DNA of 64,000 nucleotides from Variovorax sp. CF079 (GTDB lineage Bacteria; Pseudomonadota; Gammaproteobacteria; Burkholderiales; Burkholderiaceae_C). The stretch spans positions 124,001-188,000 of the forward strand of contig NZ_FMZU01000016.1 of NCBI RefSeq assembly GCF_900101545.1, read 5' to 3'. The translations under genes and the position numbers were made by a program. Positions 50,326-61,944 of the stretch are shown piece by piece; positions within the stretch are counted from its first letter, which is position 1, and each line of letters opens with the position of its first letter. Under the pieces are notes generated by a model. That model saw only the letters and a program-made list of their open reading frames with translations, did no database searches and had not been told where the DNA came from.

Positions 50326-51732
50326 ATGAGCGAAGTTGCCTCCCCTGAACGAATTGCCGCGCCGGCTGCCCCCAAAGTCGGCTTCGTGAGCCTCGGCTGC
50401 CCCAAGGCGCTGACCGATTCCGAACTGATCCTCACCCAACTGAGCGCCGAGGGCTATCAGACCTCCAAGACTTTCGAGGGCGCCGACCTCGTGATCGTCA
50501 ACACCTGCGGCTTCATCGACGACGCGGTCAAGGAGAGCCTCGACACCATCGGCGAGGCGCTGGCCGGCAACGGCCGCGTGATCGTGACGGGATGCCTGGG
50601 CGCCAAGACGGGCGAGGAGGGCGGCAACCTGGTGCGCCAGATGCATCCCAGTGTGCTGGCCGTCACCGGCCCGCATGCGACGCAGGAGGTGATGGATGCG
50701 GTGCACGCGAATCTGCCGAAGCCGCACGACCCCTTTGTCGACTTGGTGCCGCAGGCCTTTGGCATCGCAGGGCTGAAGCTGACGCCGAGGCACTATGCAT
50801 ACCTGAAGATCAGCGAGGGCTGCAATCACCGCTGTACCTTCTGCATCATTCCCTCGATGCGCGGCGATCTCGTCTCGCGGCCGGTCGGCGACGTGTTGGG
50901 CGAAGCCAAGGCGTTGTTTGAAGGCGGCGTCAAGGAACTGCTGGTGATCAGCCAGGACACCTCGGCCTATGGCGTGGACGTGAAGTACCGTACCGGCTTC
51001 TGGGACGGCAAGCCGGTCAAGACGCGCATGCTCGAACTGGTGCGTACCTTGGGCGAAATCGCCGAGCCCTATGGCGCCTGGGTGCGACTGCACTATGTGT
51101 ATCCGTATCCCGGCGTCGACGAAGTCATCCCGCTGATGGCGAGCGGCCAGGTGCTGCCCTACCTCGACGTGCCGCTGCAGCACAGCCATCCCGACGTGCT
51201 CAAGCGCATGAAGCGGCCTGCGAGCGGCGAGAAGAACCTGGAGCGCATCGCGCGCTGGCGCGAGGTGTGTCCCGAGCTCGTGATCCGCAGTACCTTCATC
51301 GCGGGCTTTCCCGGCGAGACGGAAAAGGAGTTCGAGCACCTGCTCGACTTCATCCGCGAGGCGGAGATCGACCGCGCCGGCTGCTTTGCCTACAGCCCGG
51401 TGCAGGGCGCAGCCGCCAACGAGATTCCGGGCATGCTGCCCGAGGCCGAGCGCGAGGCACGGCGTGCACGCTTCATGGAAGTGGCCGAAGCGGTGTCGAT
51501 CGCGAAGCTGCAAAGGCGCATCGGCGCGACGATGCAGGTGCTGGTGGATTCGGCGCCCGGCATGGGGCGCAAAGGTGGCGTGGGTCGGAGCTACGCCGAC
51601 GCGCCCGAGATCGACGGCATCGTGCGGCTGCTGCCGCCCGAGAAGATCAGCAAGACCTTGAAGGTCGGCGAATTCACCCGGGCCCGCATCGTCGGCGCCG
51701 AGGGCCACGACCTGATCGCGCTGCCTGTCTAA
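50326..51732 (+). CDS. rimO: Ribosomal protein S12 methylthiotransferase
   Basis: 468-residue radical-SAM enzyme that methylthiolates Asp88 of S12. The N-terminal MTTase domain has GFVSLGCPKALTDSELIL and NTCGFIDDAVKESLDTI with cluster cysteines. The radical-SAM motif CNHRCTFC is at residues 166-173. SEGCNHRC, YLDVPLQHSHPDVLKRMKRP and RSTFIAGFPGETEKEFEHLL are typical, and a C-terminal TRAM domain follows. It is downstream of phaR by 39 nt. tRNA-Leu converges beyond the terminator. Confidence 0.96.
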   Translation: MSEVASPERIAAPAAPKVGFVSLGCPKALTDSELILTQLSAEGYQTSKTFEGADLVIVNTCGFIDDAVKESLDTIGEALAGNGRVIVTGCLGAKTGEEGGNLVRQMHPSVLAVTGPHATQEVMDAVHANLPKPHDPFVDLVPQAFGIAGLKLTPRHYAYLKISEGCNHRCTFCIIPSMRGDLVSRPVGDVLGEAKALFEGGVKELLVISQDTSAYGVDVKYRTGFWDGKPVKTRMLELVRTLGEIAEPYGAWVRLHYVYPYPGVDEVIPLMASGQVLPYLDVPLQHSHPDVLKRMKRPASGEKNLERIARWREVCPELVIRSTFIAGFPGETEKEFEHLLDFIREAEIDRAGCFAYSPVQGAAANEIPGMLPEAEREARRARFMEVAEAVSIAKLQRRIGATMQVLVDSAPGMGRKGGVGRSYADAPEIDGIVRLLPPEKISKTLKVGEFTRARIVGAEGHDLIALPV

Positions 51733-51752
51733 TAGATGCCGCAGACGGACAA

Positions 51753-51780
51753 GAAAAAAGCCACCGGAAACCGGTGGCTT
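51753..51780 (-). terminator. Terminator after tRNA-Leu, possibly bidirectional
   Basis: A GCCACCGG/CCGGTGGC stem with an AAA loop. On the minus strand it is followed by a run of T, correct for the tRNA-Leu transcript. On the plus strand it comes 21 nt after rimO but has only a short T tract. Confidence 0.85.
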
Positions 51781-51814
51781 GAATCGAGGAACCCCGAGAG
51801 GGATTATCTAAACT

Positions 51815-51899
<85 letters not shown>

Positions 51900-51937
51900 C
51901 CACATGCTGCTTGGGAACTAGTCCTTCGCAACAGGTT

Positions 51938-54247
<2,310 letters not shown>

Positions 54248-54260
54248 AGGAGAAACGAAG

Positions 54261-55022
54261 ATGAGCACAGAGAAGAAGAACCGCATCGCGGTCGTCACGG
54301 GCGCAGGCACCGGCATCGGCCGCGCCGCCGCACTCGCGTTGCTGGCCGACGGCTGGAGCGTGGTGCTGGCCGGCCGCCGGCTCGAGCCGCTTGAGGATGT
54401 GGCCGATGCTTCTGGCGCCGGCGCGCGCGCGTTCCCGGTGCCCACCGACGTGGCCAATCCGGAGTCGGTGCAGGCCTTGTTCGCTGCCGCGGTGGAGCGC
54501 TTCGGCCGCGTCGACCTGCTGTTCAACAACGCGGGCGTCGGCAATCCGCCCGGCCCCTTCGAGGACTGGACGCCGGAGCAGTGGCGAGGCGTGGTCGACA
54601 TCAACCTGAACGGGATGTTCTATTGCATCCAGCAGGCCTTCCGCACGATGAAGGCGCAGACGCCGCGGGGCGGCCGCATCATCAACAACGGCTCGATCTC
54701 CGCCACCTCGCCGCGGCCCAACTCGATCGCCTATACCGCGACCAAGCACGCGGTGGAAGGCCTCACCAAGACGGCATCGCTCGACGGGCGCAAGCACGAC
54801 ATTGCGGTCGGACAGATCGATGTCGGCAATGCGCTGACCGAGCTGGCCGCGCGCATGGCCAAGGGCGTTCCGCAGGCCAACGGCGAGATCGCGATCGAGC
54901 CGGTGATGGACGTGTCCATCGTCGGCCAGTCGGTGCTCTACATGGCGAACCTGCCCTTGGAGGCCAACGTGCTGTTCCACACGGTGATGGCCACCAAGAT
55001 GCCCTTCGTGGGGCGCGGATAG
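54261..55022 (+). CDS. Short-chain dehydrogenase/reductase
   Basis: 253 residues. Cofactor motif TGAGTGIGRAAALALL at the N-terminus with GRRLEPL after the second strand, suggesting NADP preference because of the arginines. LLFNNAGVGNPPGPFEDW, catalytic Ser in NNGSISATSPRP and the Tyr-x3-Lys pair in YTATKHAVEGL are present. The C-terminus MATKMPFVGRG is typical of a subgroup of bacterial SDRs. It starts 13 nt after rnr. Substrate unknown. Confidence 0.88.
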   Translation: MSTEKKNRIAVVTGAGTGIGRAAALALLADGWSVVLAGRRLEPLEDVADASGAGARAFPVPTDVANPESVQALFAAAVERFGRVDLLFNNAGVGNPPGPFEDWTPEQWRGVVDINLNGMFYCIQQAFRTMKAQTPRGGRIINNGSISATSPRPNSIAYTATKHAVEGLTKTASLDGRKHDIAVGQIDVGNALTELAARMAKGVPQANGEIAIEPVMDVSIVGQSVLYMANLPLEANVLFHTVMATKMPFVGRG

Positions 55023-55028
55023 ACGCGC

Positions 55029-56477
55029 TCAACTGCGCGCCAGTGCGCTGGCGGTGAGGGGGCTTTCGGCAGGCCATCGATCGGCGATGTGGCCGTGCCG
55101 CCATACCGCCTCGCAGGCCGCGGCCATCGCCGGCCGACCTGCAGCCAGCGCGGCGCCGATCATGCCGGCCAGCACGTCGCCCGTGCCCGCGGTGGCGAGC
55201 CGGGCATTGCCGGTGGTGTTGATCACGGGCGTGATGCCCGCTGCGGCCACGATGGTGCCCGAGCCCTTGAGGACGACCGTCGCGCCGAAGCGCTCCACGA
55301 GCCGATGCGCTGCACGCAGTCGGTCGCCTTGCACTTCGATCGCGTTCACATTCAACAGTCGCGCGGCCTCCAGAGGATGCGGCGTGAGCACCGTCGCACG
55401 GGCTGCCTGCGTGCGTGCAACGAGCAGGGTCTGCAAGGCGTCTTCGACTGCGATGGCATTGAGCGCGTCGGCATCGAGCACCAGCGCATGGGCCGTCTCC
55501 ATCACTCGCGCTAGAAGATCGCGTACCGCCGAGCCGCCGCCGCAGCCGCAAACGACCGTCATGGCGCTCAGTTCCAGCGCTTCAGGACGCCGGAACATCA
55601 GCTCTGGCTGCACGGCGTCGAGCATGGCGAGCTGGGTGTCGAGTGGGGCGACGAACACGCGTCCGGCGCCGGCGTTCAAGGCTGCGGAAGCCGCCAGCAG
55701 TGCGGCGCCGGCCATGCCGGGCGCGCCGCCGATCACCGCCACGTCGCCGTAGCTTCCCTTGTGTGAAGCGTGCCGTCGCGGCTGTTCGGGCGGCGCGCCG
55801 GCCAAGCGGGCGGTGGCGCGCTCGGCAGCCGGCGCGATGCCCAGGTCGTCGAACCACACATCGCCGGCTGCATCGCGACCCTGGGCCGTGAAGGGGCCTG
55901 GCTTGAGCGTCAGCAGGCTCAGGCAGGCGCGCCGGACGGCAGTGGAAGGCACGGGGAAATCCATCGACAGCATGCCGGTGTCTGCATTCAGGCCCGAGGG
56001 CGTATCGACGCTGAGCACGGCCGCGGGGCCGGTGTGCATGCGCCGCAGCCAGTCGGCCATCAAGCCTTTGGGCGGGCGCGCGGCCCCGATCCCCAGCAGC
56101 GCATCGATGGCGAGCTCGGCGTGCTGCGGCGGCGCATCCGCGAAGCGCACGCCGGCATCGCGCGCACGTTGCAGCGAAGCGCGCGCGTCGGCCGGCAGCC
56201 GGCTGTCGTCGCCGATCCGTGTAACGACCGCCGTGAAGCCGCGTTGCTGCAGCTGCGCTGCCGCTTCGAAGCCATCGCCGCCGTTGTTGCCAGGCCCGCA
56301 GGCGACCCAGATCGTGCGCGCGTGGGGCGCCATCGCCATGGCCAGGCGTGCGACCGCCAACCCCGCGCGCTGCATCAGCGTGTGCGGCGGCAGCACAGCC
56401 GCGGCCGCTAGTTCTATCCGGCGCGAGGCGGCGACGTCGAACAGGTCGGCGGTGGTGGCGGCAGTAATGCGCTGCAT
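55029..56477 (-). CDS. nnr: Bifunctional NAD(P)H-hydrate epimerase / ADP-dependent dehydratase
   Basis: 482 residues, both repair activities for hydrated NAD(P)H. The N-terminal YjeF-N epimerase has PPHTLMQRAGLAVARLA and VACGPGNNGGDGFEAAAQL. The C-terminal ribokinase-like dehydratase has HKGSYGDVAVIGGAPGMAGA, LDADALNAIAVED, LTPHPLEAARLL, VLKGSGTIVAAAG and NARLATAGTGDVLAGMIGA with the catalytic aspartate. The frame extends upstream to 56543, but the ATG at 56477 (MQRITAATT) is the better start. Convergent with the SDR gene. Confidence 0.93.
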   Translation of the reverse strand: MQRITAATTADLFDVAASRRIELAAAAVLPPHTLMQRAGLAVARLAMAMAPHARTIWVACGPGNNGGDGFEAAAQLQQRGFTAVVTRIGDDSRLPADARASLQRARDAGVRFADAPPQHAELAIDALLGIGAARPPKGLMADWLRRMHTGPAAVLSVDTPSGLNADTGMLSMDFPVPSTAVRRACLSLLTLKPGPFTAQGRDAAGDVWFDDLGIAPAAERATARLAGAPPEQPRRHASHKGSYGDVAVIGGAPGMAGAALLAASAALNAGAGRVFVAPLDTQLAMLDAVQPELMFRRPEALELSAMTVVCGCGGGSAVRDLLARVMETAHALVLDADALNAIAVEDALQTLLVARTQAARATVLTPHPLEAARLLNVNAIEVQGDRLRAAHRLVERFGATVVLKGSGTIVAAAGITPVINTTGNARLATAGTGDVLAGMIGAALAAGRPAMAAACEAVWRHGHIADRWPAESPLTASALARS

Positions 56478-56496
56478 GGCCGTGGACGCTTCGCCT

Positions 56497-57753
56497 TCAG
56501 TGTTGCAGCAGGCGTTCGATTCCCAAGCCTTCGAGGTCGACACCAGCGTCCCGGCCGCCCATCATGTCCGCCAGAACGCGCGCGCTGCCGCACGACAAGG
56601 CCCAGCCGCTCGAACCATGGCCGAGATTGAGCCACACGCCGGGTATACCGCTCGGGCCGATGATGGGCGGACCGTCCGGCAGCATCGGCCGTGCCCCTTT
56701 CCATTGCTGGACGCCGGCCTGCAGGGTGACGGCACCCGGAAACCAGTCCTGCAGCACCTTGTAGAGCGTCTGCAGTGCGGTGGGGTGCATCGCGTCGAGC
56801 GAACCGCCGAGTTCGGCGCTTCCGGCCACCCGCACGCGCAGGCCGAGGCGGGAGATCGCCACCTTGTAGCGCTCGTCCATCACGGCGCTGCGCGGAGCGT
56901 TGAGCGGTTCGCGGATGTTGGCGCTGATCGAATGGCCGTAGACCGGCGCGAGCGGAATGCGCAGGCCTAGCGGCCGCAGCAGGTTGGCCGAAGCCACGCC
57001 GGCGCACACCACGACCGCGTCGAAGCGATGGCCCTCCGAGCCGCTCGCCAGCGAGAGCTCGGTCGGCGCCGCGCGCTTCAGCGGCGCGAGGTCGCAGTTG
57101 AAATGAAACTGGGCGCCCAGCGCCTCGGCCTCCCACTTGAGCAGCAGTGCGAACTGCCGGCAATTGGCGACCTCGTCCTCGGGCAGGTGAATGGCGCCGG
57201 CGAGCGGGGTGTCGGCGCTGAGCGCGGGCTCGATCTTGCGGGCCTCGTCCGCATCCACCTCGCGGAAGCTGCTGCCCGCCGCGCGCAGCACCTCCAGGCC
57301 GGCCTGCACGAGCTTCTTCTCGCGCTTGGAACGCAGCAGCACCAGGTAGCCGTCGGCGCGCTCGTAGCTGAGCTCGCGGGCCTCGGTGATCTCGTGCAGC
57401 CGCGTGCGACTGTAGAAGGCCAGGCGCTGCATGCGCGCGCGGTTGCTCAAGTAGGTTTCGAGCTTGCAGGCGCGCTGCCAGTGCGCCATCCAGGACAGGT
57501 CGCGCCGCGACAGCGGCCAGCGCAGCTTGATGGCGCCGTGCGTGGAGAGCAGCGAGCGAAGCACCTTGCCGCGCATGCCCGGGCCGGCCCAGGGCGTGAC
57601 ATAGCCGGGTGCGACTACGCCGGCATTGGCAAAACTGGATTCCTCCGCGGCGGCGCCGCGGCGCTCGAACACGACCACTTCGTGCCCGTCCGACGCCAGC
57701 TCCCAGGCTGTGGTGACGCCGATGATTCCGGCGCCCACGATCGCGATTTTCAT
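56497..57753 (-). CDS. dadA: D-amino acid dehydrogenase (small subunit type)
   Basis: 418-residue FAD enzyme that deaminates D-amino acids and passes electrons to the respiratory chain. Dinucleotide motif IVGAGIIGVTTAWELASDG at the N-terminus, then VVFERRGAAAEESSFANAG. ERADGYLVLLRSKREKK and GWALSCGSARVLADMMGGR near the end match DadA. It lies 19 nt upstream of nnr and 54 nt downstream of the amidase, all on the minus strand, so the three may share a transcript. No alanine racemase or Lrp-type regulator is adjacent. Confidence 0.9.
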   Translation of the reverse strand: MKIAIVGAGIIGVTTAWELASDGHEVVVFERRGAAAEESSFANAGVVAPGYVTPWAGPGMRGKVLRSLLSTHGAIKLRWPLSRRDLSWMAHWQRACKLETYLSNRARMQRLAFYSRTRLHEITEARELSYERADGYLVLLRSKREKKLVQAGLEVLRAAGSSFREVDADEARKIEPALSADTPLAGAIHLPEDEVANCRQFALLLKWEAEALGAQFHFNCDLAPLKRAAPTELSLASGSEGHRFDAVVVCAGVASANLLRPLGLRIPLAPVYGHSISANIREPLNAPRSAVMDERYKVAISRLGLRVRVAGSAELGGSLDAMHPTALQTLYKVLQDWFPGAVTLQAGVQQWKGARPMLPDGPPIIGPSGIPGVWLNLGHGSSGWALSCGSARVLADMMGGRDAGVDLEGLGIERLLQH

Positions 57754-57807
57754 TCGATTCTTTGCGGTGAAGTATGTGCCGGTGCCTGCCTGCGAGGCGC
57801 GCGGCCG

Positions 57808-59139
57808 CTAGTGCTGCTGTTGTAACTCGCGTTCGGTCTGCAACGCGATCGCGAGCAGCGCGTCGTCGTGTAGGGCGCCATGCCAAAGCATGAGGCCGAC
57901 GGGCAGTTCGCCCTCGACGTGGCAAGGCAGCGAGATCGCGCAGCCGTCGAGCATGTTGACGACCGACGGGTTGCGCAGCAGCAGCGCGTTGATGCGGAAA
58001 AAGGCCTCGTCGCGTTCTTCGCCGGGCGCCACGCTGGCGATGGCCGGCGCGGTGATCGGCACGGTGGGCGAGAGCAGTGCGTCGAAGGGCGCGAGCGCCC
58101 GTTCCATGCGGGCGATCCAGTCCCGGCGCGCGTGGACCAGGTCGATGTACTCGTGCGCCTTCATGGTCGCGCCCTTGAGGATGCGCTGCGCCACCCGAGG
58201 GTCGTAGCCGGCGCCGCTGCGCTCCAGCAGCAGGCGGTGCCAGGCATAGGCTTCGGCCGCAGAGAAGCCGCCGGTGGCATTGATCGAGCGCAGATCGGCC
58301 AGTTCGGGCAGCGCGATCTCGTCGATGCGGGCGCCGGCTGCGCGCAGCGTCCGCAGCGTCCGTTCGAAGGCGCTTGCCACCGCGGGCTCGATCTCGTCGA
58401 AGAAGAGATCCTTGACCACCGCCAGCCGGTAGGCGGACAGCGGTGCCGTGCCGGCGGTGACGCGCCGGGCGGCGAGGATCTCATGCGCGGTGATCGCGTC
58501 TCGCACCGAGCGCGTCATGGCGCAGACGGTGTCGAGCGTGGTCGACAGCGGCAGGGCGCCGTCTGCCGGCACCAGCCGCGCCGTGTTCTTGAAGCCGACG
58601 ATGCCGTTGAGCGCGGCCGGGATGCGGATCGAGCCGCCGGTGTCGGAGCCCAGCCCGATGAAGACCGCGCCGCTCGCCACCGAAACCGCCGCTCCCGAGG
58701 ACGAGCCGCCTGGAATACGCGGCGTGGCGGCATCGCTCGCGTTGGCGGGCGTGCCATGGTGCGGATTGATGCCCACGCCCGAGAAGGCGAACTCGGTCAT
58801 GTTGGTTCGGCCGACGAGTGCGCCGCCGGCGGCGCGCAGGCGCGCGACCGCGGGGGCATCCGCCTTGGCTGCCACCGCATGGGACAGCACGATCGAGCCG
58901 GCCGGCGTCGGCTGGCCAGCCAGGTCGAACAAGTCCTTGACGGAAAAGGCCAGGCCGGCCAGGCGTTGCTGCAGGCTCGCGGACGCGGCGGCGTGGCGCG
59001 CCTCGTCGAACAGGGTGCGCGTGAAAACGTGCCGGCAGCCCGGAGACTGGGCCTGCGCAATCGAATGCTCCATTTCGGTGCGCGCATCGGAAGCGCCCGC
59101 CAGCAGGGCGAGGCGGGTGGCGTGCAGGTCAGGGCGCAT
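57808..59139 (-). CDS. Amidase (amidase-signature family)
   Basis: 443 residues. The Ser-cisSer-Lys triad is visible: Lys68 in AFSVKDLFDLAG, the cis-Ser in GGSSSG (144-149), and the nucleophile Ser170 in GSDTGGSIRIPA. The family hydrolyses amides, and members include GatA, indoleacetamide hydrolase and allophanate hydrolase. I cannot choose a substrate. The protein lacks the conserved C-terminal tail of GatA and there is no gatB or gatC here, so it is not the tRNA amidotransferase. The dadA gene downstream may point to amino-acid amides, which is weak. Confidence 0.88.
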   Translation of the reverse strand: MRPDLHATRLALLAGASDARTEMEHSIAQAQSPGCRHVFTRTLFDEARHAAASASLQQRLAGLAFSVKDLFDLAGQPTPAGSIVLSHAVAAKADAPAVARLRAAGGALVGRTNMTEFAFSGVGINPHHGTPANASDAATPRIPGGSSSGAAVSVASGAVFIGLGSDTGGSIRIPAALNGIVGFKNTARLVPADGALPLSTTLDTVCAMTRSVRDAITAHEILAARRVTAGTAPLSAYRLAVVKDLFFDEIEPAVASAFERTLRTLRAAGARIDEIALPELADLRSINATGGFSAAEAYAWHRLLLERSGAGYDPRVAQRILKGATMKAHEYIDLVHARRDWIARMERALAPFDALLSPTVPITAPAIASVAPGEERDEAFFRINALLLRNPSVVNMLDGCAISLPCHVEGELPVGLMLWHGALHDDALLAIALQTERELQQQH

Positions 59140-59183
59140 GGGTGAGGGTGGCTATAGAGAGAGGGCGATGGGGAGGTGCGTGC

Positions 59184-59189
59184 TATACT
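59184..59189 (+). promoter_or_regulatory. Probable -10 box of the rpsB operon
   Basis: TATACT, giving a start near 59196 and a leader of about 127 nt before rpsB. No clear -35. The leader has GGAGG-containing and stem-forming stretches (for example CGGGCTGGATTTTAGACCC) that could bind S2, as leaders of this gene do in other bacteria. Confidence 0.5.
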
Positions 59190-59322
59190 CTTTGGGTTTC
59201 GCCATGGGCATTTTCCCGAGGCGAGATGCATCCGCAAACCAGCCCATTCAAGGTGTTGTGAGCCTCTTTCGGAGGAGCGCAAAACGGGCTGGATTTTAGA
59301 CCCAACCTTTGGAGTTATTTCT

Positions 59323-60078
59323 ATGTCGACGACCATGCGCGAAATGCTGGAAGCCGGTGTCCATTTCGGTCACCAAACGCGCTTCTGGAACCCCAAGATG
59401 GCCCCGTACATCTTCGGCCATCGCAACAAGATTCACATCATCAACCTGGAAAAGTCGCTTCCGATGTTCCAGGAAGCGATGAAGTACGCCAAACAGCTCA
59501 CCGCCAACCGCGGCACCATCCTGATGGTCGGCACCAAGCGCCAGGCCCGCGAGATCGTGGCGGCCGAAGCGCGCCGCGCCGGCGTGCCCTTTGTCGACAC
59601 CCGCTGGCTCGGCGGCATGCTGACCAACTTCAAGACCGTCAAGACCTCGATCAAGCGCCTGAAGGACATGAAGGCCCAGCAGGAAGCCGGCCTCGACAGC
59701 CTGAGCAAGAAAGAACAGCTCACCTTCACCCGCGAGATCGAGAAGCTCGAGAAGGACATCGGCGGCATCCAGGACATGGCTGCGCTCCCCGACGCCATCT
59801 TCGTGATCGACGTGGGCTTCCACAAGATCGCCGTGGCCGAAGCCAAGAAGCTCGGCATCCCGCTGATCGGCGTGGTCGATTCCAACCACTCGCCTGAAGG
59901 CATCGACTACGTGATCCCGGGCAATGACGACTCGTCCAAGGCCGTCACGCTGTACGCCCGCGGCATCGCCGACGCGATCATCGAGGGCCGCGCCAGCGCG
60001 GTCAGCGACGTGGTGAAGGCCGTGGCCGAAGGCGGCGGCGATGAATTCGTCGAAGTCGAAGAGGGCGCTTCCGCCTGA
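59323..60078 (+). CDS. rpsB: 30S ribosomal protein S2
   Basis: 251 residues. Signatures are MREMLEAGVHFGHQTRFWNP, KMAPYIFGHRNKIHIINLEK, ANRGTILMVGTKRQAREIV, FVDTRWLGGMLTNFKTVKTS and PLIGVVDSNHSPEGIDYVIP. Binds the small subunit through S1. First gene of the rpsB-tsf-pyrH-frr-uppS-cdsA run. The ATG has GGAG 10 nt upstream. Confidence 0.98.
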   Translation: MSTTMREMLEAGVHFGHQTRFWNPKMAPYIFGHRNKIHIINLEKSLPMFQEAMKYAKQLTANRGTILMVGTKRQAREIVAAEARRAGVPFVDTRWLGGMLTNFKTVKTSIKRLKDMKAQQEAGLDSLSKKEQLTFTREIEKLEKDIGGIQDMAALPDAIFVIDVGFHKIAVAEAKKLGIPLIGVVDSNHSPEGIDYVIPGNDDSSKAVTLYARGIADAIIEGRASAVSDVVKAVAEGGGDEFVEVEEGASA

Positions 60079-60101
60079 TCGGCGCTCGCCCGAGCCTGAA
60101 G

Positions 60102-60127
60102 AAGGGGCTTTGTTGCCCCTTTTTTTT
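60102..60127 (+). terminator. Terminator or attenuator between rpsB and tsf
   Basis: AAGGGGC-TTTGTT-GCCCCTT followed by a run of T. It lies 24 nt after rpsB and 63 nt before tsf, so it likely reduces read-through into tsf, or tsf has its own start. Confidence 0.85.
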
Positions 60128-60190
60128 AACTTGATTTTCGCGGCGCCCGGTGCGGGCCGCCGCAACTGACAAACCGAACGGAGAAACGAC

Positions 60191-61114
60191 ATGGCAACAA
60201 TCACCGCAAGCATGGTCGGCGAACTGCGCGCAAAGACCGACGCCCCGATGATGGAGTGCAAGAAGGCGCTGACCGAGGCCGACGGCAACATGGACAAGGC
60301 CGAAGAGCTGCTGCGCATCAAGCTCGGCAACAAGGCCGGCAAGGCCTCGGGCCGCATCACCGCCGAAGGCGTGGTCACGGCTTTCGTCGAAGGCGACGCC
60401 GGCGCCATGATCGAGATCAACTGCGAAACCGACTTCGTCACCAAGAACGACAGCTTCCTGGCCATGGCCAATGCCGCGGCGATGCTGGTCGCCAAGCACA
60501 ACCCGGCCGACCTGGCTGCGCTGGGTGCGCTGCCCTACGAGCAGGACGGCTTCGGCCCGACGCTGGAAGACGTGCGCAAGGGCCTGGTCGGCAAGATCGG
60601 CGAGAACATGAGCTTCCGCCGCTTCAAGCGCTTCGCCGGCAACGGCAAGCTGGCCTCGTACCTGCACGGCACGCGCATCGGCGTGATGGTCGAGTTCGAG
60701 GGCGACGACACCTCGGCCAAGGACGTTGCGATGCACATCGCCGCGATGAAGCCGGTGGCCATCTCCAGCGCCGACGTGCCGGCCGATCTGATCGAGAAAG
60801 AGCGTGCGGTCGCCGCCGGCAAGGCCGAGGAAGACCGCAAGGCTGCCGAAGCCGAAGGCAAGAAGCCGCAGCCGGCCGACATCGTGACCAAGCGCATCGA
60901 AGGCGGGGTTCAGAAGTACCTGAAGGAAGTCTCGCTGCACAACCAGGCTTTCGTGAAGAACGACAAGCAGACCGTGGAGCAGATGCTCAAGGCGGCGAAC
61001 ACCTCGATCAAGGGCTTCACGCTCTATGTGGTCGGCGAAGGCATCGAGAAGAAGGTCGACGACTTCGCGGCCGAAGTGGCGGCGCAGGTCGCTGCGGCCA
61101 AAGCGGCAGCCTGA
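60191..61114 (+). CDS. tsf: Elongation factor Ts
   Basis: 307 residues. Nucleotide exchange factor for EF-Tu. N-terminal UBA-like domain with ELRAKTDAPMMECKKALTEA (the TDxxMM signature) and DGNMDKAEELLRIK. GDAGAMIEINCETDFVTKND follows, then the two core domains, VAMHIAAMKPVAISSADVPA and a C-terminal helix. Length is typical for proteobacteria. An AACGGAGAAACGAC site precedes the ATG. Confidence 0.98.
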   Translation: MATITASMVGELRAKTDAPMMECKKALTEADGNMDKAEELLRIKLGNKAGKASGRITAEGVVTAFVEGDAGAMIEINCETDFVTKNDSFLAMANAAAMLVAKHNPADLAALGALPYEQDGFGPTLEDVRKGLVGKIGENMSFRRFKRFAGNGKLASYLHGTRIGVMVEFEGDDTSAKDVAMHIAAMKPVAISSADVPADLIEKERAVAAGKAEEDRKAAEAEGKKPQPADIVTKRIEGGVQKYLKEVSLHNQAFVKNDKQTVEQMLKAANTSIKGFTLYVVGEGIEKKVDDFAAEVAAQVAAAKAAA

Positions 61115-61207
61115 GTGCCGCCCCCAGGCGACGGCGCGCACCGCGCGCTGCCGCTTTTTCGCAATCACGTTTTACACTCGCCCCGCCAACTCCAAAGGAA
61201 CCCACCC

Positions 61208-61930
61208 ATGTCCGACGCCCGACCAGCCCACAAGCGAATCTTGTTGAAGCTGTCGGGCGAGGCATTGATGGGTGACGACGCCTTCGGCATCAACCGGGCG
61301 ACCATCGTGCGCATGGTCGGCGAAGTGGCCGAGGTGGTGAACATGGGCGTCGAGGTTGCCGTCGTGATCGGCGGCGGCAACATCTTCCGCGGCGTCGCCG
61401 GCGGCTCGGTGGGCATGGATCGCGCCACGGCCGACTACATGGGCATGCTGGCGACCGTCATGAACGCGCTGGCGCTGGCCGACGCGATGAACAAGCAGGG
61501 CTTGATCGCCCGCGTGATGTCGGCCATCGCGATCGAGCAGGTCGTGGAGCCCTACGTTCGCCCCAAGGCGCTGCAGTACCTCGAAGAGGGCAAGGTCGTG
61601 ATTTTTGCGGCCGGCACCGGCAACCCCTTCTTCACGACCGACACGGCTGCGGCGCTGCGCGGCGCCGAGATCGGCGCGGAGCTGGTGCTCAAGGCAACCA
61701 AGGTCGACGGCGTCTATACCGCAGACCCCAAGAAGGACCTGAGCGCGACACGCTACGCCCGCTTGAGCTTCGACGAAGCCATCGCGCAGAATCTCGGCAT
61801 CATGGACGCCACGGCCTTCGCGCTGTGCCGCGACCAGAACCTGCCGATCAAGGTGTTCTCGATCTTCAAGAACGGTGCGCTCAAGCGCGTCGTGATGGGC
61901 GAGGACGAAGGCACGCTGGTGCATGCCTGA
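61208..61930 (+). CDS. pyrH: Uridylate kinase
   Basis: 240 residues of the amino-acid-kinase fold. Phosphorylates UMP to UDP. KRILLKLSGEALMGDDAFGI, VIGGGNIFRGVAGGSVGMDR, GMLATVMNALALADAM, FAAGTGNPFFTTDTAAALRG and KATKVDGVYTADPKKD are conserved. The ATG at 61208 has AAAGGAA upstream; the open frame to 61115 is not supported. A TACACT near 61174 might be an internal promoter in the 93-nt gap after tsf. Confidence 0.97.
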   Translation: MSDARPAHKRILLKLSGEALMGDDAFGINRATIVRMVGEVAEVVNMGVEVAVVIGGGNIFRGVAGGSVGMDRATADYMGMLATVMNALALADAMNKQGLIARVMSAIAIEQVVEPYVRPKALQYLEEGKVVIFAAGTGNPFFTTDTAAALRGAEIGAELVLKATKVDGVYTADPKKDLSATRYARLSFDEAIAQNLGIMDATAFALCRDQNLPIKVFSIFKNGALKRVVMGEDEGTLVHA

Positions 61931-61944
61931 AGAGGACCAAGAAG

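Noticed and set aside
57808..59139. Amidase as GatA subunit
   Set aside because: No gatB or gatC nearby and the protein lacks the GatA C-terminal region; a generic amidase fits better.
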